Assembly: GCA_015680685.1 (NCBI GenBank)
Contig: MNCI01023402.1
Span: 182,659-246,658, forward strand
DNA from: Gnetum montanum
Lineage: Eukaryota > Streptophyta > Gnetopsida > Gnetales > Gnetaceae
Reading direction: 5' to 3'
Length of the DNA: 64,000 bases
Positions within the stretch are counted from its first letter, which is position 1. Each line of letters starts with the position of its first letter. The notes beneath the pieces were generated by a model. It worked only from the letters and a program-made list of their open reading frames with translations. It ran no database searches and had not been told where the DNA came from. Positions 34,473-45,290 of the stretch are shown here, one piece after another. Both the position numbers and the translations under genes were made by a program.

Positions 34473-34771
34473 TGTTAAATGTGTTTAATTATTAAACATG
34501 CTTTTTTGTTTGTCCTAGTATTTAGGAACTATCCTTAGGGATTCAATTGCTATTTTCGTTCTTTAGAATTTGAATGATTGATCATTACAAAAGTTCAAGG
34601 GTTGACCATTATAGAAGTTACTTCATATTAGGATTTAGTTGCTAATTTCCATTAATGTATTTGCCTATTCAAAGGCCATTATCAGTGGAATAAAAATGTG
34701 AAATTTAGTTGCCCATATTTTGTTCTATTTTGTTATTTGAGGCTAGTAGTGCACAACCTTAGAGGCTAACA
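34473..34771 (+). repeat. Element F 3' LTR
   Basis: 299 bases, begins TGTTAAATGTG, ends GGCTAACA, followed by the target duplication AAGCT. It ends 38 bases before the PLAT ATG. Confidence 0.88.
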
Positions 34772-34809
34772 AAGCTGAACCTATGACTGCGAGCGATCGA
34801 TTGAAAATA

Positions 34810-35989
34810 ATGGTGATCCACAACCACAAATCACTGCTAGTGGCAACCCTTCTTCTTTTGGTTGTGGCCACTCACACAACAACACTCTCCAAAAACAAAG
34901 TAAATGCATTCTTCATATTTATGAGAATTATGGGTTTATGATTCTATGATTCATCAGACTGGCAATTCCATCCAATGTCATGGTTGAAAAGTTGTCTAGC
35001 TTAATTTTAATATTCTATGAGTAATGAATTCTCCTAAAGAGCTCTCTCCATGAGTTTTTTTTTGTTATTGATCTTGAGCTATTTATTTTTAGTTTCTTTG
35101 CATCATTTTTTAAAATTGTTTTTTCCCATATCTTACTTCTTGGCTTCGTTGGCTTTCCTGCAAACTTTGTTTATGGACTCATTGTCTAATCTTGATTACA
35201 GATGTCCAAACTATTTAATCTTCCTTTTTCATCAATCTCTAAATCTGAAAAAAATTTGCCACTATTACTTCTTGGCTTCATTGACTTTCCTACAAACATT
35301 GTTTATAGACTCACTACCTGATCTTGATTACGGATGTCCAAACCATCTAAGATCCCTTTCTCATGAATCTCTAAAAAATTTTCCACTATAAAGTCCTACG
35401 ATCCTACACTTTTACCATCCTGAATCTTATGAAGCATACATTTAGATTTACTATGCCAGGTAGCCATGATCTAATTGGTATTTGATTTCTCTTTTTTTCT
35501 TGGGTTTTTCTTGGTTGTAGTAGGAGTGCATGTATACATTGTACGTGAAGATGGGGTCGAGGCCAAAAGCAGAGTGAACTCAACAATGAACGTGACTCTA
35601 TACAACAATGAGGGCTACAGCTTCACCATAAAAAATCTAGAGAAGTGGGTATGCCAAATGGATCCAAACTAGGACTACTTTGAAAAGGGTAATTGAGACA
35701 TTTTCAGTGGATGGGGACCCTGCATGCCTGCAAAATTGCCATGTTTGTTGGTGCTAAGCATTGATGGATCAGGCCATAATCTAGACTAGTACTACAAATA
35801 CATTGAGCTCAGTGTGACAAGTCCTAATAAGCCCTATGCCCAACAACTCTTCACTATCGAACACTGGCTTGACCCTAATACCAATTTTACCTACTTTGTT
35901 AATCTCTATAAACTCGATTCTTCTACCAAGAATATTCAATAAAACTTGCCAAGCGATAGTGTTGTTTCCACTGTCACCATTGCTGCTTA
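34810..35989 (+). pseudogene. PLAT/LH2-domain stress protein pseudogene (host gene)
   Basis: Exon 1 (34810-34899) encodes a signal-peptide-like start (MVIHNHKSLLVATLLLLVVA) and ends at a GTAAAT donor. After a 0.6-kb intron, exon 2 (from about 35521-35524) encodes a PLAT domain: VHVYIVREDG, DYFEKGN.DIFSGWGPC, LSIDGSGHN and QQLFTIEHWL, matching plant secreted PLAT proteins of the PLAT1 type, which are linked to abiotic-stress tolerance. Exon 2 has four in-frame stops (about 35670, 35692, 35785 and 35939) and the phase across the intron does not match, so it is a pseudogene. The full domain length is kept. The copia element F separates it from its probable promoter, which may have silenced it. 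Confidence 0.8.
35130..35391. repeat. Tandem duplication within the PLAT intron
   Basis: Two copies of about 130 bases (35130-35262 and 35263-35391), each with TTACTTCTTGGCTTC, ACTTTCCT.CAAAC and CTTGATTACNGATGTCCAAAC. The open frame across them is a by-product. Confidence 0.75.
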
Positions 35990-36145
35990 ATCATCCTATT
36001 CATTGTTTAATACAAATAGGTCTAGAGAGTATATTAACGCAATAAAATTTGGGTCTTATATTTAAGTACATTTAGATGTGACATTATAGTTTAAATTTGG
36101 TTTGAGTAATTACTTTAACAATGCTATGAGGTTATAGCATATATG

Positions 36146-37978
36146 GGTTGATGTATAAATTTTGGACACATCAACATCCTAAAAACTCATTTAGGGAGGC
36201 TATTGCCTAGGGCACCTCCTGTATAGGTATGAAACTTGGGAATAGTCTTAACTAGAAAGGGCAATGTAGCATTCCAAAAGGTAAATTAAAATGGAAAATT
36301 GGGAAAATTTAAATTGAATAACTATTTTAAATTTTAAAGCTTGATGAAAAAAATAGTAAAATAACTACTAAATGTAAATTTTAAAATTCTCCTTGGTCTG
36401 TTGTTGCCACCACTTATTGTTGCTACTTGCTACCTACTCTCGTTCAAAATAAGAGTGGCTCATCTTCTTCAAACCCTTGTCGCGTGGAAAAGAGAGGAAG
36501 ATGGCACAAAGAGAGGGAGACAAATGTGCTATCTCTTATTTCTATTGTTGCCACTACTGCCGCTAGCTACTATCACTATTGCCTATTAGCTGTTGGCTAC
36601 TACTGACACTGCTGTTGACCACCATGCACCACCATTAGCACCATTGACCATTGCTTGCTGTTGCTGACCATGTGCTATTCCCACCATTGATGTGCATTGT
36701 TGTTTGCCATCACCTACTGCTGCTATTCATCACCATGACTATTTCCATTCATGTCACTGACCACTATTGATGCTGCTACTTACTGTCATAGAAATTACCA
36801 CTATAGATGCTACCTGCTTGCCGATCACGCATTGTTATTTAGCTGCCATCATTAATGCTAACCACCACCTACATGCTATTTTCTACTAAGCACCATTTTT
36901 GTTCACCATTGTGACCATCACCATTTACACATTGACCACACCACATGATGTTGTGGTTTGCTGCACATGCACACCAACTGCTAGTTGCAGCTCATGTGTG
37001 CTATTGTTGCTTTTCGTAACTTGTGCACATGTAGCTGTTGTTTTCCGCCTATGTTGAACATTGCCTTTGTGCATCATCTACACTTCATGACTATCGCCTA
37101 CTACACTACTAAAGAGAGATAGAGATCTCCTACCACCACTCGTTGTTGCATTGCCCACTGCCATTGTGAGCCACGCTTGATTATTGACATTAATGTTGAC
37201 TCTTGTCGCTACTACCAACTTTGGGAGAGAGGGAGGACCCCAAAGATCTCCCTAGTTTTACTGCTACCATTATTTTTATAATAGCTTCCTACTAACTACC
37301 TTAAATTCCCATGTCCACCACATCACCCATGTCTGCCACCTACAAAATCTACCCGCGTTCGCCATGACTTCATCGGTTACTGCAATGTAACATCTACCAT
37401 GTTCTATCGTCACATTTGCACATTCTCCACCTTCTCCACATCACCCATGTCTACCACCACTACCACATCACTACTGCACATCACCTAGGACTGGACTACT
37501 TTTGCTCTAGGCTCTTGTGCTTTCTTTCACTAGGGATTGTTGCATTTTAATGCCATCATGGTAATTTTGTTAATGCTAATATTAATGATGTTGGATTAGT
37601 TCAACTTTGGAAGCCAAGCTTGTTAAAATGATAGTTGTTTATTCTACCAAATTTGTAGGTTCAACCATTCTACTTCAACAATATAAACTAACCATGGAAG
37701 ATCTAAGTAGCTACTCTAAGGGTTTATTCCAAGAATGGCATTGTGTCTTAGCTACTATATCCTACCTCATATTCCATTTTTAGTGTATATTTGAGCCGTG
37801 CATACTATTATGTTGAGACTATGAAAAATCTTAGAAGTTATTTTAAATATTTAATCCATATTATATCTTAGCTAGTATATGCTATCTCGTGCTTTGATCT
37901 ATATTTCAACGATATGTCTTGAGAAAATGGAAGATCTAATAAGCCCTATGCCTAGCATAGGCAATGTTGGCATCAACA
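36146..37978 (-). repeat. Solo LTR II, same family as LTR I
   Basis: 1833 bases on the minus strand, starting TGTTGATGCCAAC (37978) and ending with the block also found at the end of LTR I, flanked by the direct repeat ATATG (36141-36145 and 37979-37983). No internal domain, so it is a solo LTR produced by recombination. Its middle (36400-37530) is trinucleotide-rich but poor in CpG, unlike LTR I. Inserted about 155 bases past the PLAT stop codon. Confidence 0.88.
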
Positions 37979-37983
37979 ATATG

Positions 37984-38872
37984 TTTCTATAATTCTATTA
38001 TCCAATAAATCCAAACTCATCATAAGATAAGTATCAGTAGTGAAAGATGTATCTACTAGAATTTTGTTGCTTAATCATGCTGGAAGCCTTAGAGGTCTCC
38101 ACCTTTAAAGGGTGGTGTTTTTACATCATATTGGAAGCTTCAAAGCTTTTGCCAATCAAATGAGGTATCTACAATAAGTTCTTCATATTGCATCATTTTT
38201 TAAGCTTTTTTAAGTTCTACAAAAAAATCATCAGCATCACAAAGATTAACAACAAAGGATTGGAATTTTGGAAATCATCTTCGTAGATTTTTCGAAGGAC
38301 TTGTGTTCCTTGATGGTTGGGCCTAAGTTTACAAGTAACCTTACTTATGCATCATGTTTTTATCATTTTATGCATTCTATCCTAGAAGTCTCTATTTTTT
38401 GAGCATAGAAGTGAAAGAAGCAGACCAACTACAAAAAAAACATGAGCAATTAGCATGGTTGAATGATTACTTTCAAATATGGAGTATCACAGTCATAGAT
38501 GCCGATACATCGCAGATTAGATTTTCTCAAGATGGCATCTTGGCCAGAATATTGAATTATTACAGGGCCAAAAAATGGTGGATAATATGATAAGGATGAT
38601 AACGCTAGAAACAATGGGAGGATAATGTGATATGATGATAATGCCATAAAATATTGGAAAGTCTCTCAAATTTGTATTCAAAAACAACACCCACCTGCCT
38701 TTCCACCATGTGACACAAATAGAAATAATGCCCAAGGTGAATGTTAACAAAAATACTATCTTATGTTTTTTTTGCTTCTCTCTTTAATGTTTCTGTTTCC
38801 CTCTATCTCTCTCTCAATATTTTAAGCCAAATAAAAAGTTAAAAAATAACCAAACTAGGTTAAGTATGCACA
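37984..38872. other. Intergenic, no gene recognised
   Basis: Unique-looking AT-rich sequence, presumably original 3' flank of the PLAT gene. A short direct repeat (GGTGGATAATATGATAAGGATGATAAC-like, around 38570-38645) is present. A 78-codon open frame near 38354 has no recognisable motif and is not called. Confidence 0.45.
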
Positions 38873-39654
38873 AATGTGATTGATGTGGTAGACTAGTGAG
38901 CTAATTTAGAGCATAAGAAACAAAGAAGATTTTCATTAATGTAGCAAATGCTTGTAATATGTGCTTAGGTGATGAAAGGTAAAAGGTTTAGCCTAACCAT
39001 GGAAGGCACCTAAGGTCATCCAAGGGTTCATTACGCATGAGGTCTTCGATGAATGGATGGATGGATGGACAGTGGTTAGTTCCATGATCAAGAGGTGGTG
39101 CATGCATGCTATTGGAACTCAAGGTCATTTGGAATGTGGATTAGGGATGAGGAATTTGTGTTTTATATATAAGGTGTTATGGTGGTATGTGTACATGGTT
39201 GGAAACCAAAGGAGTTGCATGCAGAGGCAATATATGTTGTATCCTTTTGTGTGGGGGATTGTTCAAATGGGAAGCTAGCTTGTAGTTGACAATGAACACA
39301 AAGGTGTTTGTGGGTGTAAGGAGTGACATGTGAGGGCTAGTGGAGGTGGTAGCAAAGGTAGGGGGAAGCTTCTTGAAATTCCCTTTAATCACACATGTAA
39401 AGGAGATGAGAGGGGGTTTAGATAGCTTCAATAGGGTGTAGGGTTAAGGTTAGATTCAACATTTGTGGTGGGGTTAGCCTTCAGTGGTGTAGAGAATTAG
39501 GTGAAGTGCTTTTGAGAGGAACCCTTTGCACCAACTCCTTGCTCAATTTAGTAGTGATGCGTCCTACTAATTTAGGAAATGTATGATGCTTGAGGTATGC
39601 AGTCGATGTGCTTGAGCATCAAAGTTCTATCTTCCTTAGACGTGTCTACTTTTG
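38873..39654. repeat. Dispersed repeat copy 2, left part
   Basis: Matches 3250-3567 followed without interruption by 10705-11152, so at 39211-39216 (GGTTGGAAACCAAAG) it shows the target of element A before insertion. It is itself broken at 39654 by element B. Target duplication TTTTG is 39650-39654. Confidence 0.8.
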
Positions 39655-39802
39655 TGATGGGACACGATATCGCATGGGCCACGATATTGCGTATGCGATA
39701 TTGTGGCAGTCGCGATATCGCATCCCTCGCGATATCGCATACGTGATATTGCATCGTCCCCTGCGATATCGTGTACACGATATCGCGATGTGCCATCATA
39801 TC

Positions 39803-39810
39803 TATAAATA
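39803..39810 (+). promoter_or_regulatory. TATA box of element B 5' LTR
   Basis: TATAAATA right after the palindrome array. AAGAGG.GGCTCTCCC downstream is shared by all LTRs of the family and probably holds the transcription start. Confidence 0.65.
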
Positions 39811-39994
39811 AGAGGTGGCTCTCCCTTGTTTTCCATCCTAGGCTTAGACCATAGTGAAACTCTAGTAGTTTGATCCCTCCAGAGATAGAATATTTTCCAT
39901 GTGCCTGTAGTAGGAACTCCAAAGTGAACGGATCTTTATTCGAGCAGACATTGTACCTGAACACATGTTTGTGTACGGCAATAAAGACGAACTT

Positions 39995-39995
39995 N
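39995..39995. other. Single ambiguous base marking an assembly join
   Basis: GACGAACTT-N-TGCTAGGTTAATT: the two sides are separated in the 3' LTR by the sequence at about 48876-49121. Confidence 0.75.
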
Positions 39996-40287
39996 TGCTA
40001 GGTTAATTTAGACTTATTTCGTTAGTTAGAGTTAGTCAATTAGTCTCTCAACCCTTCACCTCAATAGCATAGGAGATAAAACATAAAAAGACTATAAAAA
40101 TCATATACCTCAGACTTACTTAATCATACACCATGACAAATACAAGTAAGTCTGGGAAGACAATGAATAATTAACCTTAAGTGTTCCATGAGGCGTGTAG
40201 GCACTTAGTCTATGGAGTTCGACTGGATCGCGCGTGTTACGCTCGTATTTGTATGGTTGAGTGTAGGGGTACCTCACCACTCATCAT

Positions 40288-40307
40288 TGGCGCCGTTGCC
40301 AAGGACT
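40288..40307 (+). promoter_or_regulatory. Primer-binding site, tRNA-Asp type
   Basis: TGGCGCCGTTGCC followed by AAGGACT, one base after the LTR end. The first 13 bases fit the 3' end of plant tRNA-Asp. Confidence 0.82.
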
Positions 40308-40430
40308 AAGTGTTTGTACACTAAGTATAACATAAGAGATCATTCACATTGTTGGGAGCTTAAATGAACCTTAGGGTTAATTAAATAAAAAAAATTATAT
40401 AACGGTTAATTAGCACACCGATAAGACACC

Positions 40431-42936
40431 ATGTCTTATTCTTCTTCTCAAAAGAGCAATACACCACCTAGGGATAATACAAGAAATAGTCGGCAGTCTA
40501 AAACACATAACCTAAATCAGCCAGTTCCTCAACAATATAGGGTGGTATATACTCATCCCGATGAGTACATACCTAATTTTACTTTTATCCTCCATCAGGA
40601 TGAACAGATGTGCTGGAGAGACTTGCAGGGTAACATAATGTTACCTCCGGATCGTGCAGTCCCCAACATGCTCCTCCGTGCTTTGGCATAGATAAGCATG
40701 ACAGAATTATATGCTGAATACATTGTGGCAGATTTTGACACAAGGGATTATCATCCCACAGAAGCACAACGTATAAGGGACTCAAGGTAGGAGAGCCAAC
40801 ATACACTGTTGAAGGGCAAAGAGGTCCCGCATGTCCTCAGTGAAATCAGAGATGGTGAACCACTTATAATGGGTTCTCTATCGAAAGATGTTCCTCCTCC
40901 TAACAATAGTGAGGAGGTAGGGCATTAAAACCTACACTCCACAATACAAAACCCTAGTTTTGATCCCCATGAATGCCAACTATTCACTGAGGGAACAATA
41001 ATACATGACAAGGACGGGCACTCAGATCGTCATCACAATTGGGGCCGAAGCCACAGACGAGATGGTAGAAAACATCATCATGGTGATGGTTCTCCTTCTT
41101 CTTTCCCTTCTTCATATCATTCACCCTCTCCTTCCACCTTTAGGCGTAGTCATAGAGAGCATAACGGTGAGGATAGAGGTAGACAAAATGAGAGACCTCG
41201 ACGAGAAAGTCGAGAGAGAGGACAAGGGCATGAACGAAGGGAAAGTAGTGAACAACATAGACATCATAGATGTCATGAAAGAGATGATCATGATGAGCCC
41301 CTACTTGCAACCCGTAGTATGCTCGATATAATGAATGCAGTGAGAATACCAACAAGGCATCCAAGAGATAGCCAGATCAAGCGTTTAGACATGAACAACA
41401 TCCCACAATTTGAAGGGGGGATATAACGCTAATCCACAAAATCATTTATAGGGATTCCATGATGCTTGCACCTTGCAAAACATAGAGAACAAGTGGCAGA
41501 AACTTAAATTATTTTCCAAGATACTCACAAAGAAAGCAGAGAGTTGGTACTAGTCCTTAGAATCGAAAACCATTAGGAGGTGGAGTATGATGTTATAACT
41601 CTTCAATGATAAATATCAAACGTACTCCAGAGTGTCTAACTTGCATAAGCAAATCTATGGATGGAAGCAAGGTACTCATGAACCCTTGGATGCTGCCATG
41701 GACTGCTACTACGCATTGTTACATTGTTGCTCGGGCCATGGCTATGCACAATGAGACCAACTTCGCCACATTGTGGATGGGCTAAGATATGAGACTAGGA
41801 GAACCCTTGGGACTTATGCCCAAGGAAGATTATCAGAACTTAGATCCCATGAGATACATTGCTTGTTGGAACAAGTAGTAAAAGAAGAAGGTGAGCTACA
41901 AAAAAGAGAAAGTGCGGAAGAATATAACTGCGATCCTTCCCTTCGAAAGAAGGGAGTGAGATTTTGTGATGAGGAGGATGAGTCACCACTCAAAGAGTTG
42001 GTGAATAGAAAAATCTTTCTGCTTCAGAAGTTAATAACAGAGGTGGCGGCTAAGGTAGATTAGATACAGGACTACTTGGATAGTAGACTTGAACTTGTCC
42101 TGAAAATCGTAGAGGAGTCTAAGGAGGAATGAAGTAGTGAAAAAGATAAGAAAAAGTAGAGAGATTCAGGTCCTGCATGTGACAAGGGTAAAGGGAAAAT
42201 AACTATCTTCGATGAGGTTGTGGATTCGGACACAGATGATGACAGGGGATGTGAGATCTGCTACTATGACCATCCTAAGGGATGTTGTCCAATCATCTCA
42301 CATCTACAAGAATCTAGGGTGTATGCACTCAACTTGAGACTTAACAAATGGCAGACACCTCATAGGTTACCTTATCCCCAAGGTAACCTAAGAAAGTTCC
42401 ACCAACTATTGATGTACTATCCAAGTGGAACTCCACCACAACCCATTGAGCAACATTAGCAGTGGCAACACCCATAGTCATGGGGGATGCCACTGCCTAG
42501 GCAAAAATACCCTTACCTACAACTCGATCCTTATGGTTACTACGTGCAACAACTGATTTCTCCAAGTGACCCTATGGGTTACGCAACTCCACGACGTCAC
42601 TACCCAGTTTAGGAATATTACCAGACTTCCCCTCCCGAAAGGGACACTCCACATGTATGCCATCCTCCAAATTCGTCTGCACCTCTCACGCCAGTAGCTC
42701 CACCACCAACCGTTCCAACAATGCCAAGGGTATTTCCCACTCAACCGCAACAACCCAATGTCACGAGGGCTTCCAATCCTCAATCCTTAGTTGGTCCTGA
42801 CAATTTTATGCCAAAAATACCTTTCCTCAGAACTAACAATCTAGCTAAGCCCTCATCCTCACAAGCGGTTGAACATCTAAACACCGCCATACCAAATAAG
42901 ATTTCGGGCCCTCCTTCACATAAAATATCATGTCCA
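40431..42936 (+). pseudogene. Element B gag, degraded
   Basis: ATG at 40431 opens an 86-codon N-terminal frame (HPDEYIPNFTFILHQDEQMC). Next is an R/H/D/E/S-rich stretch of about 100 codons (about 41000-41330, HREHNGEDRGRQNERP), then the capsid (about 41390-41890), which is badly frame-broken but recognisable by similarity to A. An acidic helix follows (41930-42060), then the zinc knuckle CEICYYDHPKGCC at about 42249 and a Pro/Gln-rich tail leading to protease. Two other frames are also open across the charged stretch; only the frame that runs on into the capsid is considered real. Confidence 0.78.
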
Positions 42937-43516
42937 ATGCACACGGTTATGTTAACACATATTGTAACCGACTGGATTAAGGTAGGCCACCTTCCCAAAA
43001 AATTATTCGATCCTGGGAGCCTCCTAATTTATCTTTAGGTCATTGGGAATGAACCTCATAAGGCTCTTCTTGAGTAAGGCTCCGGAGTTAACTTAATCTC
43101 ACAAGAATTGTACAAAACCTAGAACCTGCCTCCACTCAAGAAGAGCAATATTCATTTAGAGCTAGCTAACCAATCCATCATTGTTCCTTTGGGACAAGTT
43201 GAGGAGATTGTTACCACTGTGGGTGGTTGGTCATACCCAGTTGATTTCCTAGTGATCCAAATAAACAATGACAAAGGGGATTTTCCAATAATAATGGGAA
43301 GGGCATGGCTGAGTACAATTGATGCACACCTAGGAATCTGCAATCTTTCCCTAGAAATATCCAAGAAAAATACTTTTGGGAAGATTGAGAGGAAGAGGGT
43401 CTCATGCATCGCATATAGTGACACAGGGTGCCACTGCATGCAGAAATCATGGGTAATACGAAGTTTAACATTTCCTACATGCAATAGGTGTGCAAAAGAT
43501 ATTGACATACAAAAGT
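42937..43516 (+). pseudogene. Element B protease, active site destroyed
   Basis: Aligns with the protease of A: CPMHTVMLTHIVTDWIKVGH, then the catalytic position reads ALLE-stop-GSGVNLIS, so Asp-Ser has become Glu-stop. EEIVTTVGGWSYPVDFLVIQ and FPIIMGRAWLSTIDAHLGI follow in an open frame (43189-43518). It would process Gag-Pol. Confidence 0.8.
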
Positions 43517-43550
43517 AGCAGCCACACAACAAGAAAACACTTAGTGGCTG

Positions 43551-45290
43551 ATGGCTGATCAAGAGAGCAACTCGACAACATGCATGGAACTGACTGAGGG
43601 GATCACTACTGCTTACATTGAAAGCACAGATGTACTAGAGCAAGTTCGTTGCCAACTTCCAGCCCTTAACTTCAAAAACATTAATTGGGGGAAGTTGGAG
43701 ATTTCTAAGGAATTTAGACAAGAGCCCCTAGACCTAAAACCATTGCCCACCGGTTTGGAATACATGACCCTTGAAAACAGAAAATTGGTAATTGTCAACG
43801 AAAAACTTGCCCCCAAACAAAAACAAAGCCTATTGAAGGTAATCAATAAATGGTCAAAAGCCTTTGCCTGGTCATACCCTGAGATAACTAGAATAGACCC
43901 TAGGATATCCCAGCATAGGATTTACATGGACCCCTCCATGAAGCCTCAGAAGCAACCACATAGGTAGTTGAACTCGAAATTGAAATAGGTAGTGAAAGAA
44001 GAGATAGAGAAACTCCTCAAGGCTGGGTTCATATATCCCATTGCTAATAGTGAATGGGTTAGTCCTCTAGTAATTGTTCCTAAGAAAGGAGGCAAATGGA
44101 GGGTATGTATAGATTTTAGGCTACTGAACATGGTAACATTCAAAGATCATTTTCTGTTGCCATTCGTCGACCAAGTCTTGGACACTATAGCAGGGCATCG
44201 CTATTATAGTTTTCTAGATGGATATAATCAAATCTGAATAGCACTAGAAGATCAAGCAAAAACAACATTCACCAGTCCCTAGGGAACGTTCGCATATAAG
44301 CAAATGCCATTTGNAAAAACAACATTCACCAGTCCCTAGGGAATGTTCGCATATAAGCAAATGCCATTTGGCTTGTGCAATGCCCCTACCACATTCCAAC
44401 GTTTAGTCCTGAGCATATTTCAACAACAAATAGGAAACAGAGTGGAAGTCTTTATGGATGACTTCTCCACTTACGGGGCAAGCTTCGATCAAGCCCTAGA
44501 CTGGTTAGAGTAGGTGCTGAAATGATGCGTTGAAAACAATCTAAAGCTCAACTAGCAAAAAAGCCATTTAATGGTTCAAGAGGGCATAGTACTGGGGCAT
44601 AAAATCTTGCAATCAAGAATAGAGGTAGACCCAGAAAAAGTAAAGGTTATCCAAGGAATCACCTGACAACCAGAAATGGTCAAAGATATTTATTCATTCC
44701 TTGGAAACACTGGCTACTATAGGAGATTCATAGAGAACTTCTCCAAGATTGCCAAATCATTGGTGGAATTAACGAAAAAAGATGCATCCTTCAAATGGAC
44801 CAAGGAATGTGAATAAGCATTCCAAACTCTAAAACAAAGGCTTGTAGAAATCCCTATTCTACAAGCCCCTGACTGGTCCAGACCATTTCATATAATGACC
44901 AACACATCTAATTATGCTTTAGGAGCCATATTAACACAGTTAGATGAACAAAAATGCCCTTATTACATCCACTGTGCGAGTAAGGGTATTGCTGGTGCAC
45001 AACTCAACTACACAACTACCAACAAGGAATTAATGGTTGTAGTATTTGCATTGGACAAATTTAGGCACTATGTGTTGGGCTACAAATTGTACATTTATAC
45101 AGATCATAGTGCAATACGGTTCCTCATGAACAAGCCAACGGTTAGCCCTCATATTATATGTTGGTTGGTAATCCTTCAAGAGTTCGATTTAACAATAGTA
45201 GATCGAAAAGGCACCGAGAACGTAGTTGCCGATCATTTATCTTGGTTGTGTTGGGACAACAAAGAGGATGAATATGCCGTATCAGATCAC
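43551..45290 (+). pseudogene. Element B reverse transcriptase and RNase H
   Basis: Pre-RT FAWSYPEITRIDPRI, then VSPLVIVPKKGGKWRVCIDF, palm motif A FLDGYNQI (three residues shorter than FLDGYSGHNQI in E), MPFGLCNAPTTFQRL and the catalytic VFMDDFSTYGASF at about 44448; FMDD instead of YVDD is typical of Athila. RNase H is an uninterrupted frame from 44895: NTSNYALGAILTQLDEQK, TTTNKELMVVVFALDKFRHY, YTDHSAIRFLM and DRKGTENVVADHLS, with the acidic residues in place. An N at 44314 separates a 56-base duplicate in the RT. Confidence 0.85.
44314..44314. other. Single ambiguous base between two 56-base copies
   Basis: 44258-44313 and 44315-44370 are identical except one base (GGAACGTTC against GGAATGTTC). 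The duplication falls inside the RT fingers/palm, breaks homology with other RTs and is most simply an unmerged contig overlap. Confidence 0.8.

Larger units (their letters stand above)
23519..34771 (+). mobile_element. Element F: Ty1/copia retrotransposon, split by element C
   Basis: LTRs at 23519-23865 and 34473-34771 begin TGTTAAATGTG and end in CA, flanked by the direct repeat AAGCT (23514-23518 and 34772-34776). PBS is of initiator-Met type and the PPT is TATGGAAGGG (34463-34472). Without element C and its 5-base duplication it is about 4.8 kb, normal for plant copia elements. Protein order gag, protease, integrase, RT, RNase H is copia-type. Many stops show it is inactive. Confidence 0.92.
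39655..40286 (+). repeat. Element B 5' LTR with palindrome array
   Basis: 632 bases. Eight GATATC-type units lie at 39655-39797, then TATAAATA at 39803-39810. An N at 39995 joins sequence that is about 0.25 kb apart in the 3' LTR, so this LTR is shortened at that point. Confidence 0.88.

Noticed and set aside
38354-38590. 78-codon plus-strand ORF
   Set aside because: No motif, no neighbouring promoter and no second copy; not distinguishable from chance in AT-rich DNA.
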